A DNA stretch of 64,000 bases, from NCBI GenBank assembly GCA_002197995.1, contig NGZR01000003.1, positions 6,324,001 to 6,388,000 on the forward strand, read 5' to 3'. Made by a program: the position numbers and the translations under genes. Shown here piece by piece: positions 35,601 through 46,302 of the stretch. The DNA comes from Gaeumannomyces sp. JS-464 (Eukaryota > Ascomycota > Sordariomycetes > Magnaporthales > Magnaporthaceae). The notes below the pieces were generated by a model. The model did no database searches. It was not told where the DNA came from and saw only the letters and a program-made list of their open reading frames with translations. Each line of letters starts with the position of its first letter. Positions within the stretch are counted from its first letter, which is position 1.

Positions 35601-37888
35601 GGCCTGACTTCCGGCTCGTTGACACCGTGGAGACGTTCCAAGACACGGTCCGGGACAACATGGGCCAGGTGCGCCAGGGCCTCTTCGTCAAGGACGGCGG
35701 CAACTCGGCCATGATTGCGCGCCGGCTCCGCGAGTTCAGCAGCGGCGCCGACTCCGTCGGCCTCGTCAGCCTCTGGACTGCCATGGAGATGGGCGCTAAT
35801 ATCTCTACCTCGATTGGGACCCTGCCTACGGACAGGAGTTATTCGATCTTGTATGGCGAGAACGGGTTTGACAGTCTCGGATACATCCTGGTAAGTCGAA
35901 GCCCCCTACCTTGATTCTCCGCCTCGCCAGAGAGTGGCCATTGCACCTGAGCCCCTTGCTAACCTCCAACCGCAGGCTGTCTGCGCCGTTATGGCCGTAT
36001 ATCCCAGCTTTTTCTCACTATACGTTGCATTCGAGAGGTCGCACATGATTCGCCAGCTCGAATACACAAACGGGGTCCGCCCGTTCCCCTCTGGATGTCG
36101 CACCTGTTTTTCGACTCGTCCATTGTGCTGGTGGCCTCGCTCGTGCTGGTGGGCACCATCTCATCGCAGGTCGGCTACACGTGGTATGAGCCTGGATACA
36201 TGTTCCTCGTGGCCTTTTTGTACGGCCTCGCATCGATGCTTGTGGCCTACTTGGTCTCGGCCAAGCTGGCCCGCACGCAGCTGGCCGCCTTCATGTGGAC
36301 ATTCATGATCGCCATCGTCGGTTACCTGGCCACATTCATGGCCTTCTTCATCGCGCCTTTCAACACGGAACCGCAGGATCTCATTAGGGTCACCGACTCC
36401 TTCTCCTGGGGCCTCGGTGTCATCTTCCCGGTCGCGAGCCTGCTCAAGTCGTTCATGGTGGGCCTCAACACCTTCAAGCTCGCATGTCGCGCGGACGGGC
36501 ATATCCCGTATGGTGGGCACATCCACGGGTACGGAGGGCCCATCCTCCTGCTGCTTATCCAGATCGTGCTCCTCGCCCTGCTACTGGTGTGGCTCGAATC
36601 GAGCAACAGCTTCGCGGCTATGGGCAGCTTCCTAAGGCAGGCGATGCGGCAGAAGAAGCTACCCGTGAGCGGGGCGACAGAGGACGAAGAGGCCAAGCTC
36701 GCGGGCGCGGCGACGGACGGGGTCTCCAAGGAGGCGGCGCGGGTTGGCGTGACGACGACGGACCTGCTGCGCGTGTCGCACGTCACCAAGTCCTTTGGCA
36801 ACAACAAGGCCGTTGACGACGTGACGTTCGGGCTGGGCGAGGGTGAAATCCTGGCGCTGCTGGGCCCGAACGGAGCGGGCAAGACAACGCTGATCAACAT
36901 GATGACGGGCGAGCTGCGACCGGACGCGGGCGAGATGATGCTCCGGGGCGTCGACGTACACAAGCGAACCCGGCTGGCGCAGCGGTCGCTCGGCGTGTGC
37001 CCGCAGTTCGACGCGCTGGATCTCATGACGGCGCGGCAGCACCTAGAGTTCTACGCGCGCGTCCGTGGTGTCGACGACGTAAAGCGCAACGTGGACGTTG
37101 TGCTCGACAAGACGGGCCTTGCACCGCACGCTTCAAAGGCTGCCAGCAAGCTGTCGGGCGGCAACAAGCGCAAGCTCAGTCTGGGCATCGCGCTCATCGG
37201 CAACCCGGACGTTCTAGTCCTGGACGAGCCCAGCTCAGCCATGGACGCGGCGTCCAAGCGGGTCATGTGGCGGACGCTGGCCGAGGTTGGGCCCGGGCGC
37301 AGTCTGCTGCTAACGACACACAGCATGGAGGAGGCGGACGCGCTCGCGACGCGGGCAGCCATCGTTTCTAAGCGGCTGCTGGCCATCGGCACGACGCAGC
37401 AGCTTAGGGGCCGGTACAGCAATCTCTACCACGTGCAACTGGTGCTGCGATCGGCGCCCGAATCGAGCCGGGACGAGATGGAGCGGGTCGAGGGCTGGGT
37501 CCGGGCGCAGTTTGGCGGAGCAGTGCGGTTCGAAGGCAGGAGCCTCGGCGGGCAGGTCAAATTTACGGTGCCCAACAGCGAGGCCGGGCGCGGCAGCACG
37601 AGCAGCAGCACGAGCAGCAGCATCAGCAGGGCGGCCACGGCCGATGGCGAGGCCATGTTGCCCGAGGACGATGGCGGCGGCAGCGGCCATGCCGCCACCC
37701 CCGGCGACAACAAGACCATCGGAGAGATCATCCAATCCCTCGAGGCACACAAGGAGGAGCTTGGGCTGCTGGACTACAGCATCGGGGCGCCGACTCTGGA
37801 GAAGGTGTTTATGTCGGTCGTCAAGGACAACTACGTCGAGGAGGACGGCAGGAAGCGGCGGTGGTGGCAGCTTGGGAGGAAGACGTAA
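32659..37888 (+). CDS. Full-size ABCA-type ABC transporter (two frameshifts)
   Basis: Membrane pump of the ABCA/lipid-exporter family; substrate unknown. Exons 32659-33115, 33241-35890 and 35976-37888; about 1,673 aa, normal for fungal ABCA. Order: TM1 near residue 45, first extracytosolic loop, five TM segments (33500-34180), NBD1, TM7, second extracytosolic loop, TM segments (36100-36600), NBD2. NBD1: Walker A GVNGSGKST, signature LSGGQKRKL, Walker B CLIDEVTTGLD. NBD2: Walker A GPNGAGKTT, signature LSGGNKRKL, Walker B VLVLDEPSSAMD, H-loop TTHSMEEAD. CC at 34277-34278 and CCCC at 36086-36089 each need one more C, giving KEYPPSLLKRIFCC and VRPFPLWMSHLFFDSS. With these the protein is continuous. 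A Ser/Gly-rich insert follows NBD2 before the conserved PTLEKVFMSVV tail. Confidence 0.95.
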
Positions 37889-39087
37889 GGTTCGACTCGG
37901 CCGAGGAGGCCCGCCCGGCCGAGGTTGTGCTCTTTGTGTGATGGGTGGGTGAAATTGAGTTTCGGGCTCGCGGTGGTTCACTGACGGCCGCTTCGCCAGG
38001 AATGCTTGGTGGGTGCAGGTGGCATTACTAGTGGCCTGCCGATAATACATAGTAACTCCTGATATTTCCCTTTCTGGATTTGATTTACTCTGGGATGGCG
38101 TTTAATTTACGTGCCCTCACCTTTTGCGGCCGGGGTTGCCTTGCCTATTGTTTGGCTAGGTAGGCATGATGGACGCTTGCGAGTAGTTAGGCAGGCAGGC
38201 AGTAATCAAAGCGCATCATGGAGCTTCATCATCAGGGGTATCTCCGCCTGGTGTTTCCGTTCTGACATTCATGTCTGGTTCATTGCAAAGTACGTACAGA
38301 GAGTCCAGTGGTTTGGTTGGAGGGACGGTTAAGGCCGCGGTGCATTGCGGGTTTGCTCTGCATGCACCATGACCTGGGCTGCTCCTGCCGCATTGAATCA
38401 AGGACGAGAAAGACAAATCAGGCCCATGGAAAGCTCTGGAACGCAGGCAGGACAACACAGAGCAGCACAAATGGCACCGACTGATACAGGCGAATGAATC
38501 GTGGACCCAACGGCCGCGGCCAATTCGGGCTCCGCGCCAGCCCAGCTTGAGACTTTTTGAGTCCGCCCGTCGCAGGGCCAGCTCAGCAGGCAGCGCCACG
38601 TGCGAGTGCCTGGGCCGCTGGCATTGGCCGCACCATTGGCTGCGACCTGCGCACGCCCTCGCCCATGGCGGCGTCAGCAGGAGCATGCCCGGCCCAGCAG
38701 GGAGCGCAGCAAAAGCACCCTCTTGGGAACAGCCTCAGCCTCCCTCAGGAAGCGCGGCTGATGACGGGCGTCAGCCAGCAGAGGGCCTGATCACCCTCAC
38801 GCACACACACGCACACGCACATACCCCCGGTCTCTGCCTGAAACAAAATCGTTCTTTTTCCCCCCGGGAGGTCATGGACGGGTTCCGTAGTGTAGTGCGA
38901 CATTTTTAGTGTGCTTTTCTCTCTCTCTCGCATTGTGTCGATCCTGACCTGTGCTTCCCTTTCCCTTTCCCTTTCCCTTTCGCTCCTCTCCTCCATTCCT
39001 TTCCCCGTTTCGAAACGGCGTCTTCCCGCTTTTTGACCCTTCCCCGAAATTCACTGTTTTGTTTCTTGCCAGACCACCGCTAGAGCC
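37889..39087. other. Intergenic between ABC transporter and hydrolase
   Basis: No supported gene. The last 180 bp is a pyrimidine-rich promoter or 5' UTR, listed separately. A short CACA-type tract lies at 38798-38822. Confidence 0.5.
38908..39010 (+). promoter_or_regulatory. CT-rich promoter tract of hydrolase gene with CCCTTT repeats
   Basis: A (CT)n stretch near 38918-38930 and four tandem CCCTTT units at 38955-38981 lie 80-180 bp before the start codon. This resembles the CT-rich transcription-start regions of fungal genes. Confidence 0.45.
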
Positions 39088-40597
39088 ATGATACTCGACG
39101 CCCCAGCCTGCCGTGGCCCGACCCAAGCCACGCGTTTGTGGCCGTCGCCACCCTCGCCGTGTTCCTGGGTCTGCGGCGCTACCTGTACCCCGGCACCCCA
39201 GCGTCATCCCCGGCCCGCTCAAGACGGCGCTGCCCGGCCTCGCCAAGGACGAGGTCGAGAGGCTGGACTACCGGCCCGACGCCTTCCCCGGCGCGAGGGA
39301 CGTCGTCACTCCTGTAAGTGTGGTTCCACGTCAAAGTAACAAGGGAATGATGCAAGGGCCGTTTGCTAATTCATCACCAATTTCAACTTCAGTATGGCTC
39401 CATGAGGGCGTACGAGGCAAGTACATACGTAACTTGAAGCTGTCCGAGGCACCTCACTAACATCGCCTTTAAAGTGGGGGCCCGAGCAAGGCCGCAAGGT
39501 GCTCTTCATCCACGGCATCTCCACGTCGTGCCAGACCCTGACAAAGCTCGCCCACGGCCTGGCCGCCCGTGGCTGCCGTGTGCTGCTCTTCGACCTCTGG
39601 GGCCGCGGGTTCAGCGACGGGGTTGGCGATCTGCCTCATGACGCCCGCCTCTACGTCTCCCAGGCCCTGTGCGCCCTCTCCTCCTCGCCCTTGCCCTGGA
39701 TGGGCGACAATGGCTTCGACCTGGCGGGCTACAGCCTCGGCGGTGGCATCGCCGTCCACTTCGCCGCCACGTTCCCCCGTGCCGTTCGGTCCCTGACGCT
39801 GCTCGCGCCCGCCGGCATGATCCGCCCGGAGTCCTTTGGCGCCATTACCCGCTGGGTCTTTACTGTGCGTTGATATCGATGTTCCGCTTCACGATGTGTC
39901 CAAGACTGACTCTTTGGGATCTTCACAGGCTGGTCTCGTACCTGAGCGCCTGCTCGCCGCTCTCACGAAGCGGAAGCTGCAACAGCCCATTGCAAACTCG
40001 GCTGTCCGTGGACAAAAGGCAGCTCAGCAGCAGCAGCAGCAGCAACAAAAGTCCCCGAAGCAGCAGCTCAACGGCCACCACACGGCAAACGGCGAGACCA
40101 AAGAGCCTAAGCATGTGACTAACCCGGTCGAGCTCGCCACGTCCGAGATGCAGCACCCCGCAGCAGCCAACGGCCGCAACCACGCCCGCGGCGCCATCGA
40201 CGAGCCGGCAGAGCGCCTCGAGCGGCGGGTGATGCGGTACGTGCGGTGGATGCTGGAGCACCACGCCGGCTTCGTGCCGGCCTTCATGAGCACGATCCGC
40301 GCCGCACCCCTGATGGGCCAGGACGAGGCCTACCGCCGGCTGGGAGGAGGCTCGGCGGGGTCGGCGGGCCGGCGGCCGGGCACGACGCTCGTCGTGCTGG
40401 GCGGTGAGGACGAGATCATCGACCCGGACATGTACGAGCAGGACGCGCTGCCGCTGCTGGGCGGGCACGAGCGCGTCCGCTGGCGCGTCCTGCCCGGGGC
40501 CAGCCACGACTTCCCCATGACGCACGCTCCCCAGACGCTCAAGGAGATGGACGACTTTTGGGCCGCGTACCCGGCTGCGGAGGAGGCGATTGCTTGA
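39088..40597 (+). CDS. Membrane-anchored alpha/beta hydrolase (two frameshifts)
   Basis: Serine hydrolase, probably a lipase or esterase; substrate unknown. Exons 39088-39313, 39393-39416, 39475-39864 and 39929-40597; about 436 aa corrected. An N-terminal TM helix (AFVAVATLAVFLGLRRYLYP) appears once CCCC at 39101-39104 and 39196-39199 are each read as five C. The fold shows the oxyanion loop LFIHGIST, nucleophile elbow GYSLGGG (Ser), Asp candidate GGEDEIIDPDMYEQ and His in GASHDFPMTHAP. Between nucleophile and acid lies a cap-region insert of about 80 low-complexity residues with a run of eight Gln. Exon 2 is a 24-bp micro-exon (YGSMRAYE), and its downstream intron starts with GCAAGT (GC-AG). 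Joining it to WGPEQGRKVLF matches how relatives read. Confidence 0.88.
40020..40046 (+). repeat. CAG-type repeat coding poly-Gln
   Basis: Eight CAG/CAA codons in the hydrolase insert. Confidence 0.85.
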
Positions 40598-41069
40598 TGA
40601 TATCCCTTGTTTACATCATTCTCTCTCTTTTCTTCTATTTGATTTTGCCATGGCCCTCTCCCTCCTTCTCTCTACAGGTGTAAGGGTTAATTGGACAAGG
40701 TCGCACATCAAAGCGTCTTGGTGCCGAGCCAGCGATAGGGAGCGACGCTGATTGGCTTGTGCTTTCGTTTCGTTTCTCAGCTTCTCTGGGCCACTCTCCC
40801 TGATACCCACAGCATAGGCCGTCTCTTCCTGGATCCGGATCGGTTGGGTAGACTCACGAATGGGTAACAATGAGTGCAGCGCATGCGTGCATATATGCAG
40901 AAGCGGGCATGGCAAGAAGACTCTGAAGGCGCCCTCTCGTTCGACAATGTGAATACATTTTGATGCCTTGATATGGCCCGTGAGTATACTCCAACCCTCT
41001 ATGACTGCGACAAAACGGCCAAGCACAAAACCTTGTGCACAAAACATGATGGGGGTGGGAAGGTTTCCA
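40598..41069. other. Convergent 3' region between hydrolase and cytidine deaminase
   Basis: No gene needed. A minus-strand open frame crosses it, but only as read-through of the deaminase last exon in a shifted frame. Confidence 0.45.
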
Positions 41070-41968
41070 TCACGAGGAGGCTCTCGCCGCGGCGGCTGCA
41101 GCACCGGGAGGGGCAGGTTCTCGGGCCCGAAGGAGAGGGGGAGGAGCTGTGGGTGTTCCAGGGAGGTGGGTGTGTAGTAGGCGGTTTTGTCAGCGGGCTC
41201 AGGGGAAGAGCATCAAAGGGGCGAAAGAACGAAAACAACAGCAATAAACAACGTACAGCCTCGAGTCGCATGACGACAAAGTCGTCGTTCTTGTCGAACA
41301 TGAAGACGGGCATGTCCAGGGGCAGAACTCGCGGATGCTGTTTTTGTTTTTTTCATGATTTAGTTTGATAAAATGGGTATTCAAGCGGCAGGCCGCCAAC
41401 GTAGAGAGACTCACAACTGCCTGCACCTGCCGCAGGGGCTGGCGGGCGGCGAGATGTCGGTGGCGACGGCCAGGGCCCTGAAGGTCCTGTGGCCGCTCGT
41501 CACGGCCCAGCTCAGGGTGGTGACCTCTGCGCAGACGCCGACGGGGTAGCTGGGGTTTGTGTTGTGAGCTCTGTTAGTTTTCTTTCCTTTAAATATATAC
41601 TACCGACATATAACACTATTTTTTTTCTCATTCCAGGGGTTCAAAAAAAACATGGGCTGTTTGCAGAACAAGGAAAAGAAAGAAAAAAGAAAAAAAAAAG
41701 ACACCCACGAAGCGTTCTCGACATTGGCCCCCGACACGTACGGGCCCGCCGCCCCCTCGGGCCCGCCCGCCGACAGGGCGCAGGCGCCGACGCGGAAGTT
41801 GCTGTAGGGCGCGTAGCACGTGGCCTTTGCGGCCGACGCGCGGCGCCGCAGCTGCTCGAACTCGCCGCGGCTCAGCCCGTGGTCCTTGCAGGCGCCCTCG
41901 ACGGCCGCGTCGTCGGCGCTGCGGTGGATCTGGGGCGGCGGCGGCGGTGGGACTGTTGGTGGTGACAT
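41070..41968 (-). CDS. Cytidine deaminase (pyrimidine salvage), frameshifted
   Basis: Zn-dependent hydrolytic deaminase converting (deoxy)cytidine to (deoxy)uridine. Exons in transcript order 41968-41709, 41549-41415, 41337-41257 and 41146-41070. Corrected length is about 184 aa, in the range of tetrameric CDAs with a short N-terminal extension. Motifs: YAPYSNFRVGACAL, SGANVENAS|YPVGVCAE (zinc Cys and proton-shuttle Glu), SPPASPCGRCRQ|F (two zinc Cys), MPVFMFDKNDDFVVMRLEA and LLPLSFGPENL. GGGG at 41319-41322 must be five for REFCPLDMPVF. Reading GGG at 41106-41108 as four makes the C-terminus end in a short Ala-rich tail at 41070; without it the frame runs on for about 130 unrelated residues. 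Core is certain, exact C-terminus less so. Confidence 0.88.
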
Positions 41969-42895
41969 TTGCGCGGCCCCCGCGTGCGTGTGATAATTGA
42001 TTGATTGGCAGACAAACAGGCGTGGTGTGTGCGTGTGTGTGTGCACAGCAGTGCAATGGATGGTGGGTGGGGGTGATACGACCACCACCGAGGCAGGCAG
42101 GATATGTGCACTACACGTTTGTTACTTGGTTGGTGCTGGGAGCCGCGATCGGGTTGCGTCGAGAGCGAGGGGCCGGACAAGGTGGGGCACAGAGAAAACA
42201 GACAACGAAACGTCATCCGTCCGTTGCTTCAGGGAAACGGCTTGTCTCTTCAGGCGGGACACGCGAGCGTGTTTAAATCAGCACCGCGGCTTGATGCTAA
42301 GACCATCTGGACCTAACGTACTGGCATGTCTCTTGAGCGGTCTGAATCTCTGACCTAACACCAAGTATCACACCCTGGATCTGCATCTGGAATGGGTCCA
42401 ACCAACCCAGACAGCCTGTCGGAAAATGCGTGGCCTCGCATGGCATCTGTCATGTGGTTTCTAAATCATCCATGGGGCACTACCTATCCAACTAACCCAA
42501 CACGGTGAAAGCTGCAGATATTTTCTGTTTTTACAAAGGTGCTGCTAGCCCCGAACGAGGCGCAATAATCTATTGATCTTTCCTCCCGGCATAAAACCTG
42601 AACCCTTTATAAATCATCAGACCACAATGGGTATCTACGCTACAAAATGCAGCAGTCCCAGATTTCCCTTCATGCTTTTCTCACTTTTGCTTTTCTTCTC
42701 GCTTTGGGCCCGGCAAATCAGGGCCATCAGCTTGGCTACTGGAGGATCCACAGCGAAGTGGGGACGGCGAAAGTCGAGCGAGCCGAGCTCACAGCTTCAT
42801 GTCTTTGCGGCCATGGTAATCTCTCAGTCTTTATTCCAACAACTAGAACTTGAGTGACGACAGCCGCGAGTTTCTCACGGGCGCTGGGAGGCAGG
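41969..42895. other. Intergenic upstream of cytidine deaminase
   Basis: About 0.9 kb with no supported gene. A GT-rich microsatellite (42025-42045) sits 60-80 bp upstream of the deaminase start. Confidence 0.5.
42025..42045 (+). repeat. GT-rich microsatellite
   Basis: GTGTGTGCGTGTGTGTGTG in the deaminase promoter. Confidence 0.8.
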
Positions 42896-45800
42896 TCACG
42901 AGTCGGTCCCGATCTGTGGAGCAGCCACTTTTTCAGTTCCTCGTTCTGCTGGCAGGGTGGGCTTCAAGTGCATCTCGGGGGTAAAAAGTGCCGAGGGACT
43001 TACCAGCTTCGGACTCGAACAGAATAGTAATGTCGTCGTGCTCCCCAGGGAGGTCGGGGAGGTCCAGGCATACAAACGAGGCCTCGTCCGCCGCGGCTTC
43101 GGAGCCAATGCCGCCGTTTTCGTCCGACACAACCCGTGGCAGCGGGAACTTGGCGTCGTCGATCTTGATGCCCGCCTTGTTGCCGCGCCCCACCGCCTCA
43201 AACACATCGGTGCCCTTGAGCTGGAACCCCATGCAGTGGCCATGGTGCCAGTCCTCAAAAAGGCCAGCAGCTGCGTCACCTTGCTTTCGCTCTGCTGCAC
43301 CACCTGCACCCGCGTCGCTCCCGCCTCCCACTTCTTGTGGATCGGCACCACCATGCGCCGCCGCGCGATGGCAAACGCACACGCGATGCCGTCAAACAGC
43401 ACCTTGAACCCAGTCACCGCCTCCTGGAAGCTGTGGAGGTCCGGGATGCTGGCGAACCGGAGGGTGCGCACTGTCGCGCCCCTTGTATTATCTGCAGTGC
43501 CTCGGCCAGCTGCTGCGGCACCTCCCGCGGCATCGCCTCCGACACCCCCACCGTCATGTCCTGCTGCGGAGGCCGGAGCAGGCTGATGCGTGTCGTTTCG
43601 TGGATGTCAAGCCTGACCTTGAACTCGCCCGGCGCGAGATTCATCCGGTCCGTCACTAAGCCGTCTTGGAAGTCAAACACCACCCGAAGCCTCTCGGCCA
43701 GCACCGTCTGCGACTGCTCGCTGCCGTCTTCGTAGTTTATCACCCTCACGCTCTTCCACGGCAGCTTCTTGATGCACTGCAGCCCCTCGGGCTCCCGCAG
43801 CCGCTTCGAAACCGTGAAGCCTGTCAGCGGTACGTCTGAAAACACCGTCTCATCTTTGCCCACCAGCGATCCGAGCAACATGTTGTGGAGTGCCAGCCTT
43901 TCCCTCTCGTCGCCAAACGACATGACCATCCGCCCCTTGCTACGTCCGTTGTCGAACCAGACGAGCAGCGCCGGCCTGCCCTGCTCGTCCTTGAGAAAGC
44001 TAAAGTGTATTGGCATCTGGGGGGTGTAGACGTTGTTCAGCCCGCTCAGCGTCCTTGTCCTGGGCCCCGTCACGATGGCGATGCGGAAGCCACGGTGGAA
44101 GATGCGAGGACCCGTAGCCGCCCCCTCCCTCGCCACCTTCTCGAATAGGGCCACGTCGCATGCGGGCACGGCCTCCTTGGGGAACTGTCTCGACTGTGGG
44201 TCCGAGTCGAAATACTGGAATGCCCGCAGCGTCGTGCGAAACAGCGCCTTCTCGTCCTTGCGCGGGTACAGCGTCGACTGCACCTTCTCGCCAAAATCGT
44301 ACATGCTCCAGAGCATCCGGTAGTCGGCCTGCGACAGCTGCACCAGTATCAGAAAACCCCTGGGCAACTTGAGCTCGAGAGCGCAAGTCTCGTTCCTCCA
44401 TCGGAGATCGCTCCACGTCGGACCGCCAGTCTTATTGTTCTGTATCTTGAGGTTCACCGCCCCGTTCTGGCTCGAGATTACTAGGATCAGGTTGGGCGAC
44501 TTTTGCGGTCGCACCATGGACAGAAGGCAAGGAAACGCCAGCTGCTGGCTCTGGTTGTCCTGTTCCGAAAGAAACACCTCGGCATCGATCCTGCCGTAGC
44601 TGAAGTGCTCTGTGGTGTCTCCTAGGGGCAGTGACTCTAGGATCGGCATGGTCGCGGTTGGTCGTTGCGGCGCGGCGAGGGCCGAGCCGCTCCAGACGCC
44701 ATGAAGCAGGGCAACAATGTCTTGGCTCAGTTGTGGGTAGTCTACCCATATAGACAGGCGTAATACTTGGGGTAGCACCGCGTCTTCGGGAGGGAGGAAG
44801 CCGTTTCGTTTCATGAGAAAGCTTCCGCAGGTTTGTAGTAACAGCTTTGCGCACGTCCTCGATTTCGCCGTCCAGCGGGCTTGGGTTTTTGGCCATCAGC
44901 TGGGGAAGAACGTCCTCGACTATCCAATAGCCCTTGGCCAAGTCTGCATACGATTGTTGCTTCATAATGTCTTTGGCCTGACTGGGCGGGCCTTTGGCGC
45001 CATCACGGACGGCTATCTCAAGCGTCATTCTCCCTTTTAAAAACCACCAGAGCGCCGCTCTAGCCAGATTGTCCGTTGGAGAGGACATCAGGGGTTGCAC
45101 GGCCTCGGAGTGAAGACGGAAAACCTCGAACAGGTGACGTGAGCGCACAACAAACTCCTTGAGTGCGACATCTTCGTAGTTCGCCATTCCGGCAGTCGAA
45201 GGTTTCGCCGTCAGGGAAGATGTCGGAGAATCGGTTAGGGGCTCGGGCCGTCTGGTCGACCTCACAGAGCCCCCGACTGACTGAGTAAAGCTCGGCGTGG
45301 AGTGGATAGATCCGGCGGGGCTTTTATCGGGGCCCAACATCTGCCTAATGCGTCGCTCTCTCGGCTCGGGAGACTCCGTCGGGCGCGGTCGGCGGTCGGG
45401 GGAGCTCGTAGGAGTGGTGTAAGAAGGGGGAGCTGACGACTTCACGTCATCGGACTCCGGCGCACCAGCGCTTACAGATCTGCGCGCCTGTGCAAAAGCC
45501 AAACCCTCGGCCTCGCGCATCTGGGCCTGCTGCACTTCGATAAACGACCTCCGTCGCTCGTCCTTGGATATGACCGGGCTGTCCAGGTACTGTGAGGATG
45601 CGTCATTGCCGGGGGGGGACTCTAGGAACTGCGGCTGGCGGGGTTGCCTCGATATCGGAGTAGCCAGTCTGTGCGCGCCGCAAGGCCTTGGGCGTAAAAG
45701 AATCATCCAGCGGTGGTGCCAGCTGTTGCCCTGGTGGAAGGTTTTCTGCTGGCTGGGATCGAAAGCGAAAGTGTTGGTGTCTGGAGGTCGCAATGGCGAC

Positions 45801-46302
45801 CGCGGCGGGGGTATAGGAGGTGGCTGGGACTGAGACGGGTAAAGTTGCTGTTGCGGTGGTGGTTGAGGCTGCTGTTGCTGATGTAGCAATCTCTGGTGGA
45901 CTTTCCTTTTCGATATCTCGACAGTCGGGACCTCGCACTCGTCGCCGCCCTCGCCGATGATCTGGGGCCACGAGTCTACAAAGCGCACCGACAGGCCCTT
46001 TCTCCTGCGAAACTGCGGGCTGGGGGCTCCTCGGAAAGGCAAGCTCTGCTGGGACGGGCTCCTGACATCGTGGGCATTCGGGTAGCGGGAGGCGTTGAGG
46101 TGTCGAGCTTGGTGAGGAGAGGTAGGTTCGACGGGGGAGGCGGGTGGGGGACGGTGAGCTTGTCGGTGGGACCGTGGAGGAAGTCGTTCAGGTCTCGGTC
46201 GTCAGCGGGCTGGTCGGGGTTGGAGACTTTGCGGTCGCGGTTGCCAAACAACTTCCCCATCAAACGGCCTCGCTTGGAGGCGGCGTGGGCGTCATTGTCC
46301 AT
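42896..46302 (-). CDS. Large uncharacterised fungal protein (about 1,100 aa), many frameshifts
   Basis: I do not recognise a named domain. N-terminal basic start MDNDAHAASKRGRLMGKLFG, then a Pro/Gln/Ser-rich disordered third (HQQQQPQPPPQQQLYPSQ). Next is a helical segment YEDVALKEFVVRSRHLFEVF... LWWFLKGRMTLEIAVRDG, and then a beta-rich C-terminal half with TLRFASIPDLHSFQEAVTGF and ASFVCLDLPDLPGEHDDITI. An intron (42949-43003, GTAAGT donor) sits near the end, so the last exon and stop are tentative. Lesions: 46051-46053, near 45780, the G8 run 45611-45618, near 44815, 43479-43482 (C4 should be five) and 43257-43261 (A5 should be six, giving LLAFFEDWHHGHCMGF). Each restores a plausible continuous product. 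No TM or signal peptide; probably cytosolic or nuclear. Confidence 0.7.
45611..45618 (+). repeat. G8 run at frame change in uncharacterised gene
   Basis: The frame on the two sides differs by two bases. The coding sense reads ESPPGNDASSQYLD across it if corrected. Confidence 0.6.

Noticed and set aside
38955..38981. CCCTTT repeats as a telomere-like tract
   Set aside because: Fungal telomere repeat is CCCTAA; this is a pyrimidine promoter tract before a gene.
32659..40597. A biosynthetic or transport cluster (ABC transporter plus hydrolase)
   Set aside because: No polyketide synthase, NRPS, terpene or tailoring genes nearby; neighbours are housekeeping genes.
40616..41104. 162-codon minus-strand frame after the deaminase
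   Set aside because: It is read-through of the deaminase last exon beyond the probable stop; no domain.
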